64,000 bases of DNA from assembly GCF_001905665.1 (NCBI RefSeq), contig NZ_LIVX01000009.1:186001-250000 (forward strand). Direction: 5' to 3'. Under the pieces are notes generated by a model, which worked only from the letters and a program-made list of their open reading frames with translations, did no database searches and was not told the origin of the DNA. Source of the DNA: Streptomyces sp. CB02261. Its GTDB lineage: Bacteria > Actinomycetota > Actinomycetes > Streptomycetales > Streptomycetaceae. Every line of letters starts with the position of its first letter. The first letter of the stretch is position 1. This document shows positions 16,480 through 23,946 of the stretch, piece by piece. The position numbers were made by a program, and so were the translations under genes.

Positions 16480-17751
16480 GTGGCGTCCACGGTCAACTCG
16501 GACAAGCGACCCGGCTACGGCCGGCTGCTGCGCACACCCGGTGCGCTGTCCTTCCTGCTCCCCGGCTTCGCCGCACGGCAGCCCTTCGCGATGCTGACCA
16601 TCGGCATCGTCCTGCTCGTCCAGCACACCACCGGCTCCTTCGGCAGCGCCGGCGCCGTCGCCGCCGTCACCGGCGTCTCCATGGCGCTGTTCGCTCCGCA
16701 GAGCGGCAAGCTCGCCGACCGCTTCGGCCAGCGCGCCGTCCTGGTCCCCGGTGTCCTGATCCACACCGCGTCCGTCTCCCTGCTCGTCACGCTCGCGCTG
16801 ACCGGCGCCCCGCTCTGGGCGCTGTTCCTGGCCGCCGTACCCGCCGGCGCCTCCGTGCCGCAGGTCGGACCGATGGTCAGGGCCCGCTGGGCCGCGAAGC
16901 TCGACGGCACCCCGCTGATGCCGACGGCCGCGGCCTTCGAGTCGGTCACCGACGAGTTCACCTTCGTCGTCGGACCCGTCCTCGCCACCGCCCTGTGCAC
17001 CGGCGTCCACCCGGCCGCCGGACTGATCGCCGAGGCCGCCCTCACCCTCGTCGGCGGACTGTTCTTCGCCGCCCAGCGCGCCACCCAGCCCGCCTTCGGC
17101 GTCACCGCGGCCGCGTCGGCCGAGCCCCACCGCTCCGCCCTCTCCATCCCCGGCGTCCGCGTCCTCATCGTCGCGTTCCTCGGCATCGGCTCCGTCTTCG
17201 GCGGCATGCAGGTCTCCCTCACCGCGTTCACCGAGGAGATCGGCAACCCCGGCGCCAACGGGCTCCTGTACGGGATCTTCGCCGCCGGCAACATGCTCGC
17301 GGGCATCGCCATGGGCGCCGTCGCCTGGAAGACGGGGCCCCGCCGCCGCCTGATCCTCGGCTACGCCGGACTCACCGTCGCCGCCTCCCTGCTGTGGACC
17401 GCCCACTCGGTGCTGCTCCTCGGCGCCCTGGGCCTGGTCGTGGGCCTGTGCATCGCCCCGGCCCTGATCACCGGCTACACCATCGTCGAGACCCTGATCC
17501 CGGCGTCCGCCCGCACCGAGGCGTTCACCTGGCTCACCGGCGCCGTCGCGCTCGGCCAGGCCGCGGCCGTCACGGTCGCCGGCCGGCTCGCCGACGCCCA
17601 CGGGTCGAGCACCGGATTCCTGGTGCCGCTGGCGGGCACGGCGCTCGCCCTCGCCACGCTCCTGGCCCTGCGGTCGCGGCTCGCACCCCGCGAGACGAGC
17701 CGGGTCGCGGCACGTGGTATCGGTCACCGCGTGCCGGTGACGGTGGACTGA
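16480..17751 (+). CDS. MFS transporter
   Basis: 423 residues from GTG 16480. Twelve hydrophobic segments of MFS size are visible. The loop after helix 2 reads GKLADRFGQRAVLVPG, the conserved MFS A-motif, and a matching loop follows helix 8 (AWKTGPRRRLILG). The N-terminal domain contains QVGPMVRARWAAKLDG, seen in a Streptomyces MFS group of unknown substrate. No regulator lies next to it; the following gene is the FmdB zinc ribbon in the same direction 68 bases downstream, which has its own control element, so the two are probably separate units. Confidence 0.85.
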   Translation: MASTVNSDKRPGYGRLLRTPGALSFLLPGFAARQPFAMLTIGIVLLVQHTTGSFGSAGAVAAVTGVSMALFAPQSGKLADRFGQRAVLVPGVLIHTASVSLLVTLALTGAPLWALFLAAVPAGASVPQVGPMVRARWAAKLDGTPLMPTAAAFESVTDEFTFVVGPVLATALCTGVHPAAGLIAEAALTLVGGLFFAAQRATQPAFGVTAAASAEPHRSALSIPGVRVLIVAFLGIGSVFGGMQVSLTAFTEEIGNPGANGLLYGIFAAGNMLAGIAMGAVAWKTGPRRRLILGYAGLTVAASLLWTAHSVLLLGALGLVVGLCIAPALITGYTIVETLIPASARTEAFTWLTGAVALGQAAAVTVAGRLADAHGSSTGFLVPLAGTALALATLLALRSRLAPRETSRVAARGIGHRVPVTVD

Positions 17752-17781
17752 TCCCGCGGAATACGTCACTATGGATCGTCG

Positions 17782-17808
17782 TTAGCACTCGATGAGTGTG
17801 AGTGCCAG
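17782..17808 (+). promoter_or_regulatory. CIRCE-like element (HrcA operator)
   Basis: TTAGCACTC, nine bases, GAGTGCCAG. The left arm equals the general CIRCE arm; the right arm equals the form seen at actinobacterial groES genes (CTGGCACTC-N9-GAGTGCCAG). The two arms pair at seven of nine positions and the spacing is exactly nine. It ends where the ribosome-binding site of the zinc-ribbon gene begins, the usual place for HrcA repression. Confidence 0.65.
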
Positions 17809-17819
17809 GAGGAAGACAA

Positions 17820-18149
17820 GTGCCGACCTACCAGTACCAGTGCACCGAGTGCGGCGAGGGCCTCGAGGCGGTGCAGAAGTTCACCGATGACGCGTTGACC
17901 GAGTGCCCCCAGTGCAAGGGCCGCCTGAAGAAGGTGTTCTCGGCCGTCGGCATCGTCTTCAAGGGTTCCGGCTTCTACCGGAACGACAGCCGCGGCTCGT
18001 CGTCCAGCAGCTCGCCGGCCGCTTCGAAGTCCACGACCCCCGCGTCCACGTCCTCGACGTCGGACGCGAAGCCGGCCGCGTCGACCGCGTCGTCGTCCGC
18101 TTCCTCCTCCTCGACGTCCTCGTCGAGCACCGGAAGCTCGGCCGCCTGA
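17820..18149 (+). CDS. FmdB family zinc-ribbon protein
   Basis: 109 residues from GTG 17820, seven bases after AGGAGGA. The N-terminal half is the FmdB zinc ribbon: PTYQYQCTECGEGLEAVQKF, then CPQCKGRLKKVFSAVGIVFK and GSGFYRNDSR; the two CxxC pairs bind one zinc. The second half is a low-complexity Ser/Ala/Thr tail. The family is widespread and was named from a formamidase operon; its molecular role is not settled. A CIRCE-like element directly upstream suggests heat-shock control by HrcA, and a strong terminator at 18162 shows it is transcribed alone. Confidence 0.88.
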   Translation: MPTYQYQCTECGEGLEAVQKFTDDALTECPQCKGRLKKVFSAVGIVFKGSGFYRNDSRGSSSSSSPAASKSTTPASTSSTSDAKPAASTASSSASSSSTSSSSTGSSAA

Positions 18150-18161
18150 CCCAGCCTTTCC

Positions 18162-18195
18162 CCGAGAGCCCCGTCGCATGCGACGGGGCTCTCGG
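18162..18195. terminator. Intrinsic terminator after the zinc-ribbon gene
   Basis: Perfect palindrome built from CCGAGAGCCCCGTCG and its complement around CATG, with a 15-bp stem, 12 bases after the stop codon. It is the strongest hairpin in this part of the window. Confidence 0.75.
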
Positions 18196-18342
18196 CATTC
18201 CGGGACGTTCCCTCCGGAGGGTGAGGGAGTTGTCCACAGGCTCGGGGTGATCCCCAGGCCGGAGCGGGGACGCGGCGCGACCGGGACAGTGGGAGCGCGG
18301 GCCACAGGGGCCCCTTCCGACCAGAACGGGCGGTGCTCCACG

Positions 18343-18960
18343 ATGACGACGTCTCCCTCCCCGTACTCCTCCACTGCCTCCCCGTACTCCTCCGCTCCCT
18401 CCGCCTCCCTCACTTCCTCCGCCTCCCTGACCTCCTCCGCTCGCCCCTCCGTTCCGGCGCCGTGCGCGGTGCCGGACTTCGAGCCCCTACGGGTACGGGG
18501 CGCCCGGCGGCGGCTGCGCAGGGCGCTGCGGCGGCGGGGGCGGTGGGCGCCGGCGGTACTGCTGACGCTCGCCGCCGTCGCGCTCGCCGTCGCGAGCGGC
18601 GCTCCGGCGCCTCCCCCGCCGGGGACCGGAGGGGCTCAGCTCCCCACGGCCGCCGCCCGCGCGCGCCCGCCCGTCGCCGTGCGTCCGGTGTCCGCTCCGG
18701 TACGGATCGCCGACGCCGCGACCGTACGGCTGCTGCGCCCCGGCGACCGGGTCGACGTGATCGCCGCCGCCGACTCGCCGCTGGGCACGGAGAGCGAGGC
18801 CCGGGTGGTGGCGAAGGGCGCCCGTGTGGTCGACGTCCCGCACCCGGACGAGACGCGGTCGGACGGCGGGGCGCTCGTCGTCCTGTCCGTGCCCCGGTCG
18901 ACGGCGGCGGCACTCGCGGGTGCCGGTGTCACCTCCCGGCTGGCGGTGACGATGTGCTGA
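18343..18960 (+). CDS. SAF-domain (CpaB/RcpC-like) membrane protein
   Basis: 205 residues from ATG 18343. A Ser/Pro/Tyr-rich cytoplasmic leader with repeated SASLTSSASLTSSA units is followed by a basic patch, one membrane helix (WAPAVLLTLAAVALAVASG) and an external domain: PVRIADAATVRLLRPGDRVD, then ARVVAKGARVVDVPHPDE and ALVVLSVPRSTAAALAGAG. That domain has the layout of the SAF/RcpC fold of pilus assembly protein CpaB, which binds peptidoglycan or glycans. No other pilus gene is nearby, so a Tad pilus role is not supported here; it may be a solitary wall-associated protein. Confidence 0.7.
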   Translation: MTTSPSPYSSTASPYSSAPSASLTSSASLTSSARPSVPAPCAVPDFEPLRVRGARRRLRRALRRRGRWAPAVLLTLAAVALAVASGAPAPPPPGTGGAQLPTAAARARPPVAVRPVSAPVRIADAATVRLLRPGDRVDVIAAADSPLGTESEARVVAKGARVVDVPHPDETRSDGGALVVLSVPRSTAAALAGAGVTSRLAVTMC

Positions 18961-19074
18961 TTCGCACGGGCACCCTGTCGAGTCACCGTCCCGTGTGTAC
19001 CGATTGGACGCCCCCGCGCCGCGCGCGGCCTAATGGCTGGGCAGACAGCAGTACGAGCGACGAAAGGCACCTCG

Positions 19075-19596
19075 GTGACCGAGAACAAGGAAAGTTTGCT
19101 GGCGGGCTTCAAGGCCTTCCTGATGCGTGGCAACGTGATCGACCTGGCCGTGGCCGTCGTCATCGGTGCCGCCTTCACCAACATCGTGAACTCGGTGGTC
19201 AAGGGCATCATCAACCCGGTCGTCGGCGCTTTCGGCACGAAGAACCTGGAGAGCTACGCGTCCTGTCTGAAGGACCCCTGCCGGGTGGTCGACGGCGAGA
19301 TGCAGGGCATCCAGATCCAGTGGGGCCTGGTCCTCAGCGCGGTCCTGAGCTTCCTCATCACCGCGGCCGTCGTCTACTTCCTGATGGTCCTGCCGATGGC
19401 GAGGATCCTCGCGAAGCGCGCCGCGCACGACAAGGCGAAGCAGGGCGTCGCGGAGACCATCGAGATCACCGAGCTGGAGGTCCTCAAGGAGATCCGCGAC
19501 CACCTCGTCGCGCAGCGCGGCCCGCTCACGGGCGCCACGCCGAGCTCCAACGGTTCGGGTTCCGGAGCGGCCTCGGGGACGCACTCCACCTCCTGA
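19075..19596 (+). CDS. mscL: Large-conductance mechanosensitive channel
   Basis: 173 residues from GTG 19075. The MscL core is clear: LLAGFKAFLMRGNVIDLAVA (amphipathic N-terminal helix and first pore helix), VVIGAAFTNIVNSVVKGIIN, a periplasmic loop with a Cys pair (SCLKDPC), the second helix LSAVLSFLITAAVVYFLMV, and a charged cytoplasmic helix EITELEVLKEIRDHL. The channel opens under membrane tension to release solutes in hypo-osmotic shock. It is longer than the usual 130-150 residues because of an extended Gly/Ser tail. An upstream ATG at 19033 would add 14 unmatched residues. Confidence 0.93.
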   Translation: MTENKESLLAGFKAFLMRGNVIDLAVAVVIGAAFTNIVNSVVKGIINPVVGAFGTKNLESYASCLKDPCRVVDGEMQGIQIQWGLVLSAVLSFLITAAVVYFLMVLPMARILAKRAAHDKAKQGVAETIEITELEVLKEIRDHLVAQRGPLTGATPSSNGSGSGAASGTHSTS

Positions 19597-19615
19597 CCGG
19601 CACGGCAGGCCGGGA

Positions 19616-19831
19616 TCAGAGGTGGTGCGGCGGCTTCTCGTCGAGGAAGCGCGCGAGGTCGGTGGCGCTGTCGCCGCCGGCCGGAGGCCGCTCGCCCCAC
19701 CCACGGTCCGTGTCGTCCGCGGACTGCTGGTCCAGCGGATCGTCGAAGACGAGTACCGGCTTCGTCTCGTTCGTGGGATGCGGGCCGGACCGCTTCGCGT
19801 CTCGCGGGCCGTGGGCGGGGGCGGTGCTCAT
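19616..19831 (-). CDS. Small conserved actinobacterial protein, unknown function
   Basis: 71 residues, highly hydrophilic, with no membrane segment or cysteines. It contains KPVLVFDDPLDQQSADDTDR and ends SATDLARFLDEKPPHHL. I recall similar short proteins in Streptomyces genomes but no function. It lies 93 bases beyond the last gene of the PFL/molybdoenzyme operon on the same strand and could be its distal member, though the gap is larger than within the operon. Confidence 0.6.
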   Translation of the reverse strand: MSTAPAHGPRDAKRSGPHPTNETKPVLVFDDPLDQQSADDTDRGWGERPPAGGDSATDLARFLDEKPPHHL

Positions 19832-19924
19832 GACTTCAGGGTACGCCCGCGGGCCCGCACCGTACCCCGCTGATCCGGGGGCGCCGGGGTCCGGACCGCG
19901 GTCCGCCGTCCAAGGGCCCTTCGC

Positions 19925-20311
19925 TCAGCGGTCCTTCGGGTCCACCACCCACAGGCCGAGCACCACGAGGAACGACAGGACGAGAAAGCCCGCGCCCCAC
20001 CAGGCCGTGCCGGTGTCGCCCGTCATCCACTCGTCCACCAGGATCGTCAGCCCCCAGAGCTGGCCGATGACGACCGTGAGCGCCAGCGCCAGACGGGCCG
20101 ACAGCTTCGAGGAGCGTTCCGGTTCCTGTTCCGTGCCGGCCCCCGGTCCCGGCCCGGTGTGCCGGATGCGGGGGTCGCCGTACCCGCTGGTGGCGCGGAT
20201 CTGCGGATACCGCTCGTGCACCGGCCGGTTCAGCCGAGGCTGCGCGCTGCCGGGGGTGTACGCGGGGGGCCGGGGGGCCTCCGGGTCCTGCGGGAAGGGG
20301 GTCTCCGTCAT
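19925..20311 (-). CDS. Small two-helix membrane protein coupled to the Rieske gene
   Basis: 128 residues. A Pro-rich, Arg-containing cytoplasmic half is followed by two predicted membrane helices: LALALTVVIGQLWGLTILV and TAWWGAGFLVLSFLVVLGLWVV, ending DPKDR. Its ATG overlaps the Rieske stop codon (ATGA), so the two proteins are made together. I do not recognise the family. Context suggests a small accessory or assembly subunit of the molybdoenzyme complex; that is inference. Confidence 0.7.
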   Translation of the reverse strand: MTETPFPQDPEAPRPPAYTPGSAQPRLNRPVHERYPQIRATSGYGDPRIRHTGPGPGAGTEQEPERSSKLSARLALALTVVIGQLWGLTILVDEWMTGDTGTAWWGAGFLVLSFLVVLGLWVVDPKDR

Positions 20312-20958
20312 GTGCGCTCACTCCTCCGCGCCGGCTTCCCGGTCGGGGCGCCGGCGCCGAAGCCGGGACAGCCCGGACGGTCGTCGCCGTTCTGGCGGCA
20401 GAAGCCCTCGACGGCGCTCTCGCCCGACCGGGCGGTGCCGACGGCCCAGACGCTGCCGTCGGCCTGCTCGACGAGCAGCACCTTCGGCAGGCCCCTCGGC
20501 GGCGGGCCGGCGGCGACCTCGCCGGTGCGGGCGTCGAAGACGCCCTCGTGGCAGGGGCAGTACAGCTCGCCCTCGCTGCCCCGGTCCCTGCGCCACAGCA
20601 CGGCGCAGGCGAGGTGGGTGCAGACGGCGGAGTAGCCGGCGAGGGTGCCGTCCTCCATGCGGAGGGCGATGGCCCGGTCCTCGTCGCCCGGGTAACGGAA
20701 GGCGAGCGACTCCCCCGGTTCGATCCGGTCGGCGATCTTCCTGACCTCGGTGGCGCCTTCGGCGTCCCCGTGCCGGTGGAGGATGCCGGAGGCGACGGCG
20801 ACACCGCCGACGGCGAGGCCGCCGGAGACGGTCGCGACGATGCGCAGGTAGTCGCGGCGGGTGGTGAGCGAGTCCGCGGAGATCCGGTCGTGGAGCGCCT
20901 CCCTGGCCGCGTCGGCGCCGGTGTCCGCGGTGGGCGGCTGGGGGTCGGTGACGCTCAA
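20308..20958 (-). CDS. Rieske [2Fe-2S] protein with Tat-type anchor
   Basis: 216 residues from a TTG start that overlaps the ferredoxin stop by four bases. Residues about 32-58 form a twin-arginine signal or anchor, TTRRDYLRIVATVSGGLAVG, so the protein is likely folded first and placed on the outer face of the membrane. The cluster ligands are present: CTHLACAVLW and CPCHEGVFDARTG. The C-terminus adds a Cys pair (GFCRQNGDDRPGCPGFG) not usual in Rieske proteins. Rieske clusters carry electrons in quinol oxidising complexes; here it would link menaquinol with the neighbouring cytochrome b and molybdoenzyme (inference). Confidence 0.88.
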   Translation of the reverse strand: MSVTDPQPPTADTGADAAREALHDRISADSLTTRRDYLRIVATVSGGLAVGGVAVASGILHRHGDAEGATEVRKIADRIEPGESLAFRYPGDEDRAIALRMEDGTLAGYSAVCTHLACAVLWRRDRGSEGELYCPCHEGVFDARTGEVAAGPPPRGLPKVLLVEQADGSVWAVGTARSGESAVEGFCRQNGDDRPGCPGFGAGAPTGKPARRSERT

Positions 20959-21554
20959 CGGACATCCCTTCCATTGATCTCGACGACGGGGAGCCCGCCG
21001 GGGACCGGCCACTGGACCTTGTCGGCGGGGACCACCATCGCCACGCCGGTGGAGACGGTGGTGGTGCCGAAGGTGAAGGAGTCGACCACCTGGACGCCGG
21101 GGCGTTCGGCCCGGAGCTCGTCGAGGGTTCCGTAGAAGAGGGCGCCGGTGGGGCAGACGGTGGCGCACATCGGGGCGAGGCCGTAGGCGGTGCGGTCGTA
21201 GCAGAGGTTGCACTTCATCTGGAGCTTCGCCTGGAGGTCGATCTTGGGGACGCCGAAGGGGCAGGCGTTGACGCAGTTGGCGCAGCCGATGCAGCGAGTG
21301 GTGTCGGCCTGCTGCACGACGCCGTCGGCGGTCACCAGGATCGCGTCGGCGGGGCAGACCTCGGCGCAGGGGGCGACGGGGTCCTCGCAGTGCATGCAGA
21401 CGGTGGGGAGGGAGGCGACGGAGTGGCCCTCGTCGGGGTAGTCGAGGTGGATCATCGACTTGCCGCGGTGCGAGTCGCATTCGCGGCAGGCGGAGACGCA
21501 GGCCTGGCAGCCGATGCAGCGGCCCGGGTCGATGAAGATCGTGCGGCCCATCAT
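20955..21554 (-). CDS. Four-cluster [4Fe-4S] ferredoxin subunit
   Basis: 199 residues, similar in layout to the beta subunits of molybdopterin oxidoreductases (NrfC/DmsB/HybA type). Cysteine groups appear as CIGCQACVSACREC, CMHCEDPVAPCAEVCP, CIGCANCVNACPFG and CNLCYDR ... CATVCPTGAL, enough for four cubane clusters. No signal peptide, so it works in the cytoplasm. It starts seven bases after the molybdoenzyme stop and overlaps the Rieske start, so it is part of the same complex or chain, passing electrons between the catalytic subunit and the membrane. Confidence 0.9.
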   Translation of the reverse strand: MMGRTIFIDPGRCIGCQACVSACRECDSHRGKSMIHLDYPDEGHSVASLPTVCMHCEDPVAPCAEVCPADAILVTADGVVQQADTTRCIGCANCVNACPFGVPKIDLQAKLQMKCNLCYDRTAYGLAPMCATVCPTGALFYGTLDELRAERPGVQVVDSFTFGTTTVSTGVAMVVPADKVQWPVPGGLPVVEINGRDVR

Positions 21555-21561
21555 GTGCGGT

Positions 21562-23946
21562 TCAGCTCCTCTCCGAGGTGCCGCGGCCCTGGGGGGAGGT
21601 GGGGGGCAGCGGGTCGGTGCGGGAGACCTGGGTCTCGGGGTAGGCCTGCCGGCCGGGGGCGGTCGGCGGGGCGGGGACCTCGTCGATGTGCGGGGCGGCC
21701 TCGATGCGGGCGGCGCAGACCTTGTACTCCGGGATCTTGGAGCGCGGGTCGAGGGCGTCGATGGTGAGGGCGTTGGCCGCGGTGGGGACGGGCCAGTGGT
21801 ACGGGACGAAGACGGTGTCGGGGCGGATGGCCTCGGTGACGAGGGCCGGGAAGACCTCGCTGCCGCGGCGGGTGACGACACGGACGGGGTCGCCGTTGCG
21901 GAAGCCGTGGGAGGGGTGGACCTCGACCCAGGGGCGCGGGGTCTGTTCGACGAGGGCGCCGAGGCGGCGGGTCTGGTTGCCGGAGAGGAAGTGGGCGACG
22001 GTACGGCCGGTGGTCAGCGACAGGGGGTACTCCTCGCTGTACGGGTCCATCGGCGGGTGCCATTCGACGACCTGGAGGTGGATCTTCCCGTCCGGGTGGT
22101 AGGTGCGGCCGTCCTCGAAGAGGCGGGGGGTGCCGGGGTGTTCGGTGGTGGGGCAGGGCCAGGCGATGCCGCCGGTCTCCTCCAGGCGTTCGTAGGTGAT
22201 GCCGTAGTAGTCGTTGACGGTCCCGGCGGAGGCGACGCGGAGTTCCTCGAAGACGGAGCGGGAGTCGGGGAAGGCGAACTTGTCGCCCGCGCCGAGCCGG
22301 CGGGCGAGTTCGCACATGACCCAGGTGTCGGTGCGGACGCCGGCGGGGGGTTCCTGGGCCTTGTTGTGCTTGACGACCCGGGCCTCGGCGTTGGCCATGA
22401 CGCCTTCGTCCTCGGCCCACACGGTGACGGGGAAGACCACGTGCGCGTTGGCCGCGGTCTCGGAGAGGAAGAAGTCGAACTGGGCGTGGAACTGGAGGGT
22501 GTCGTAGCCGTCCTTGACGGTGGCGTAGTTGGGCAGCGACACGAAGGGGTTGTTGCAGATGCCGACGAGTCCGCGGATCTCCTTGCGCTGCATCTGCCAG
22601 ACCATCTCCATCATGGAGGTGCCGGCGAGGGGCAGCTCGGTCTCGTCGATGCCCCAGATCTCGCAGATCTGGCGGCGGTGCTCGGGGTTGGTGATGGAGC
22701 GGCCGCCGGGGAGGAGGTCGGACTTCTGACCGTGCTCGCGACCGCCCTGGCCGTTGCCCTGGCCGGTGATGGTGCCGTAGCCGGCTCCGGGCTTGCCGAT
22801 GTTCCCGGTGGCGACGCACAGGTTGATGATGCTGAGGCAGTTCTCGACGCCCTGGGAGTGGTGCTCGACCCCGCGGGCGTGCCAGGCCATGGACCTGCCG
22901 GCGCCGGCGAACATGCGGGCGACCTGGACGATCTGCTGCTCGGGGACGCCGCAGATCTCGGCGGCGCGGGCGGGCGGGTAGGCGGCGACGGTCTCCTTCA
23001 CCTCGGCCCAGCCGGTGGTGTGGGCGGCGAGGTACGCCTCGTCGGTGAGGCCCTCGGCGACGACGACGTTCAGGACGGCGTTGAAGAAGGCGGAGTCGGT
23101 GCCGGGCTTGAGGGCGACATGGAGGTCGGCGGTGCGGGCGACGGCGGTCTCGCGGGGGTCGACGACGATCAGGGTGGCGCCCCGGTCGCGGGCTCCCCAC
23201 AGGTACTGGGTCATGACGGGGAAGCACTCGCCGACGTTGGAGCCGGCGATGAGGAGGCAGTCGGTGAGGAGGATGTCGGAGAAGGGGTTGCCGGCGCGGT
23301 CGATGCCGAAGGCGAGCTTGTTGGCTCCGGCGGCGGAGACCATGCAGAGGCGTCCGTTGTAGTCGACGTGCCGGGTCTTGAGGGCGACCCGGGCGAACTT
23401 GCCGACGAGGTACGTCTTCTCGGAGTAGAGGCTGGCGCCGCCGAGGAGACCGAAGGCGTCGTTGCCGTACTCGCCCTGGATGCGGCGGATCTCGGCGACG
23501 GTGTGGTCGAGGGCCTCCTCCCAGCTGACCTCGCGGAAGGCCTCGTCCCGGTTGCGGCGCATGAGCGGCGCGGTGAGCCGGTCGGGGTGGTTGACCTGCT
23601 GGTAGGCGTTGATGCCCTTGGGGCAGAGGCGCATCCGGTTGATGTCGTGGTTGCGGGGTTCGACGCCGAAGACCTTGCCGCCGCGGTCGACCCGGAGGTA
23701 CATGCCGCACTGGACGCCGCAGAAGCAGCAGTGGGTGGGGACGAGGGTCTCGCCGTTCTGGTCGGCGTGCCAGCGGTCGGCGGGGATGCCGCCGGCGTCA
23801 CGGAAGGCACGGGTGCCGGGCGGGGCGAGGGAGGGGTCGAGCGACAGCGTCCGGGCGGACGGGGCGGCGGGGCGGGACCCGGAGGCGGTCGCGGCCTGGG
23901 GCGCCGGGTCGGTCGCGGGGCGGGGCGCCGGGTCGGTCGCGCTCAC
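21562..23946 (-). CDS. Molybdopterin oxidoreductase, NasA/NarB-like catalytic subunit
   Basis: 794 residues from a GTG that overlaps the cytochrome b stop. After a Pro/Ala-rich leader (about 65 residues, no Tat motif) comes the [4Fe-4S] site HCCFCGVQCGMYL ... LCPKG. The Mo-ligand segment reads YNGRLCMVSAAGANK. In formate dehydrogenases the Mo Cys/Sec is followed by His; here it is Met, as in assimilatory and periplasmic nitrate reductases. Later blocks are GSNVGECFPV, AWHARGVEHHSQGVEN, the pterin loop GQGNGQGGREHGQKSDLLPG and the C-terminal EVHPSHGFRNGDPV. Nitrate reduction is the best family-based guess; formate oxidation is suggested only by the pfl context. Confidence 0.88.
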   Translation of the reverse strand: MSATDPAPRPATDPAPQAATASGSRPAAPSARTLSLDPSLAPPGTRAFRDAGGIPADRWHADQNGETLVPTHCCFCGVQCGMYLRVDRGGKVFGVEPRNHDINRMRLCPKGINAYQQVNHPDRLTAPLMRRNRDEAFREVSWEEALDHTVAEIRRIQGEYGNDAFGLLGGASLYSEKTYLVGKFARVALKTRHVDYNGRLCMVSAAGANKLAFGIDRAGNPFSDILLTDCLLIAGSNVGECFPVMTQYLWGARDRGATLIVVDPRETAVARTADLHVALKPGTDSAFFNAVLNVVVAEGLTDEAYLAAHTTGWAEVKETVAAYPPARAAEICGVPEQQIVQVARMFAGAGRSMAWHARGVEHHSQGVENCLSIINLCVATGNIGKPGAGYGTITGQGNGQGGREHGQKSDLLPGGRSITNPEHRRQICEIWGIDETELPLAGTSMMEMVWQMQRKEIRGLVGICNNPFVSLPNYATVKDGYDTLQFHAQFDFFLSETAANAHVVFPVTVWAEDEGVMANAEARVVKHNKAQEPPAGVRTDTWVMCELARRLGAGDKFAFPDSRSVFEELRVASAGTVNDYYGITYERLEETGGIAWPCPTTEHPGTPRLFEDGRTYHPDGKIHLQVVEWHPPMDPYSEEYPLSLTTGRTVAHFLSGNQTRRLGALVEQTPRPWVEVHPSHGFRNGDPVRVVTRRGSEVFPALVTEAIRPDTVFVPYHWPVPTAANALTIDALDPRSKIPEYKVCAARIEAAPHIDEVPAPPTAPGRQAYPETQVSRTDPLPPTSPQGRGTSERS

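Noticed and set aside
16292..16597. Small protein gene before the MFS transporter
   Set aside because: The frame lacks a good ribosome site, codes Arg/Pro/His-rich sequence after about 20 residues and overlaps the MFS start.
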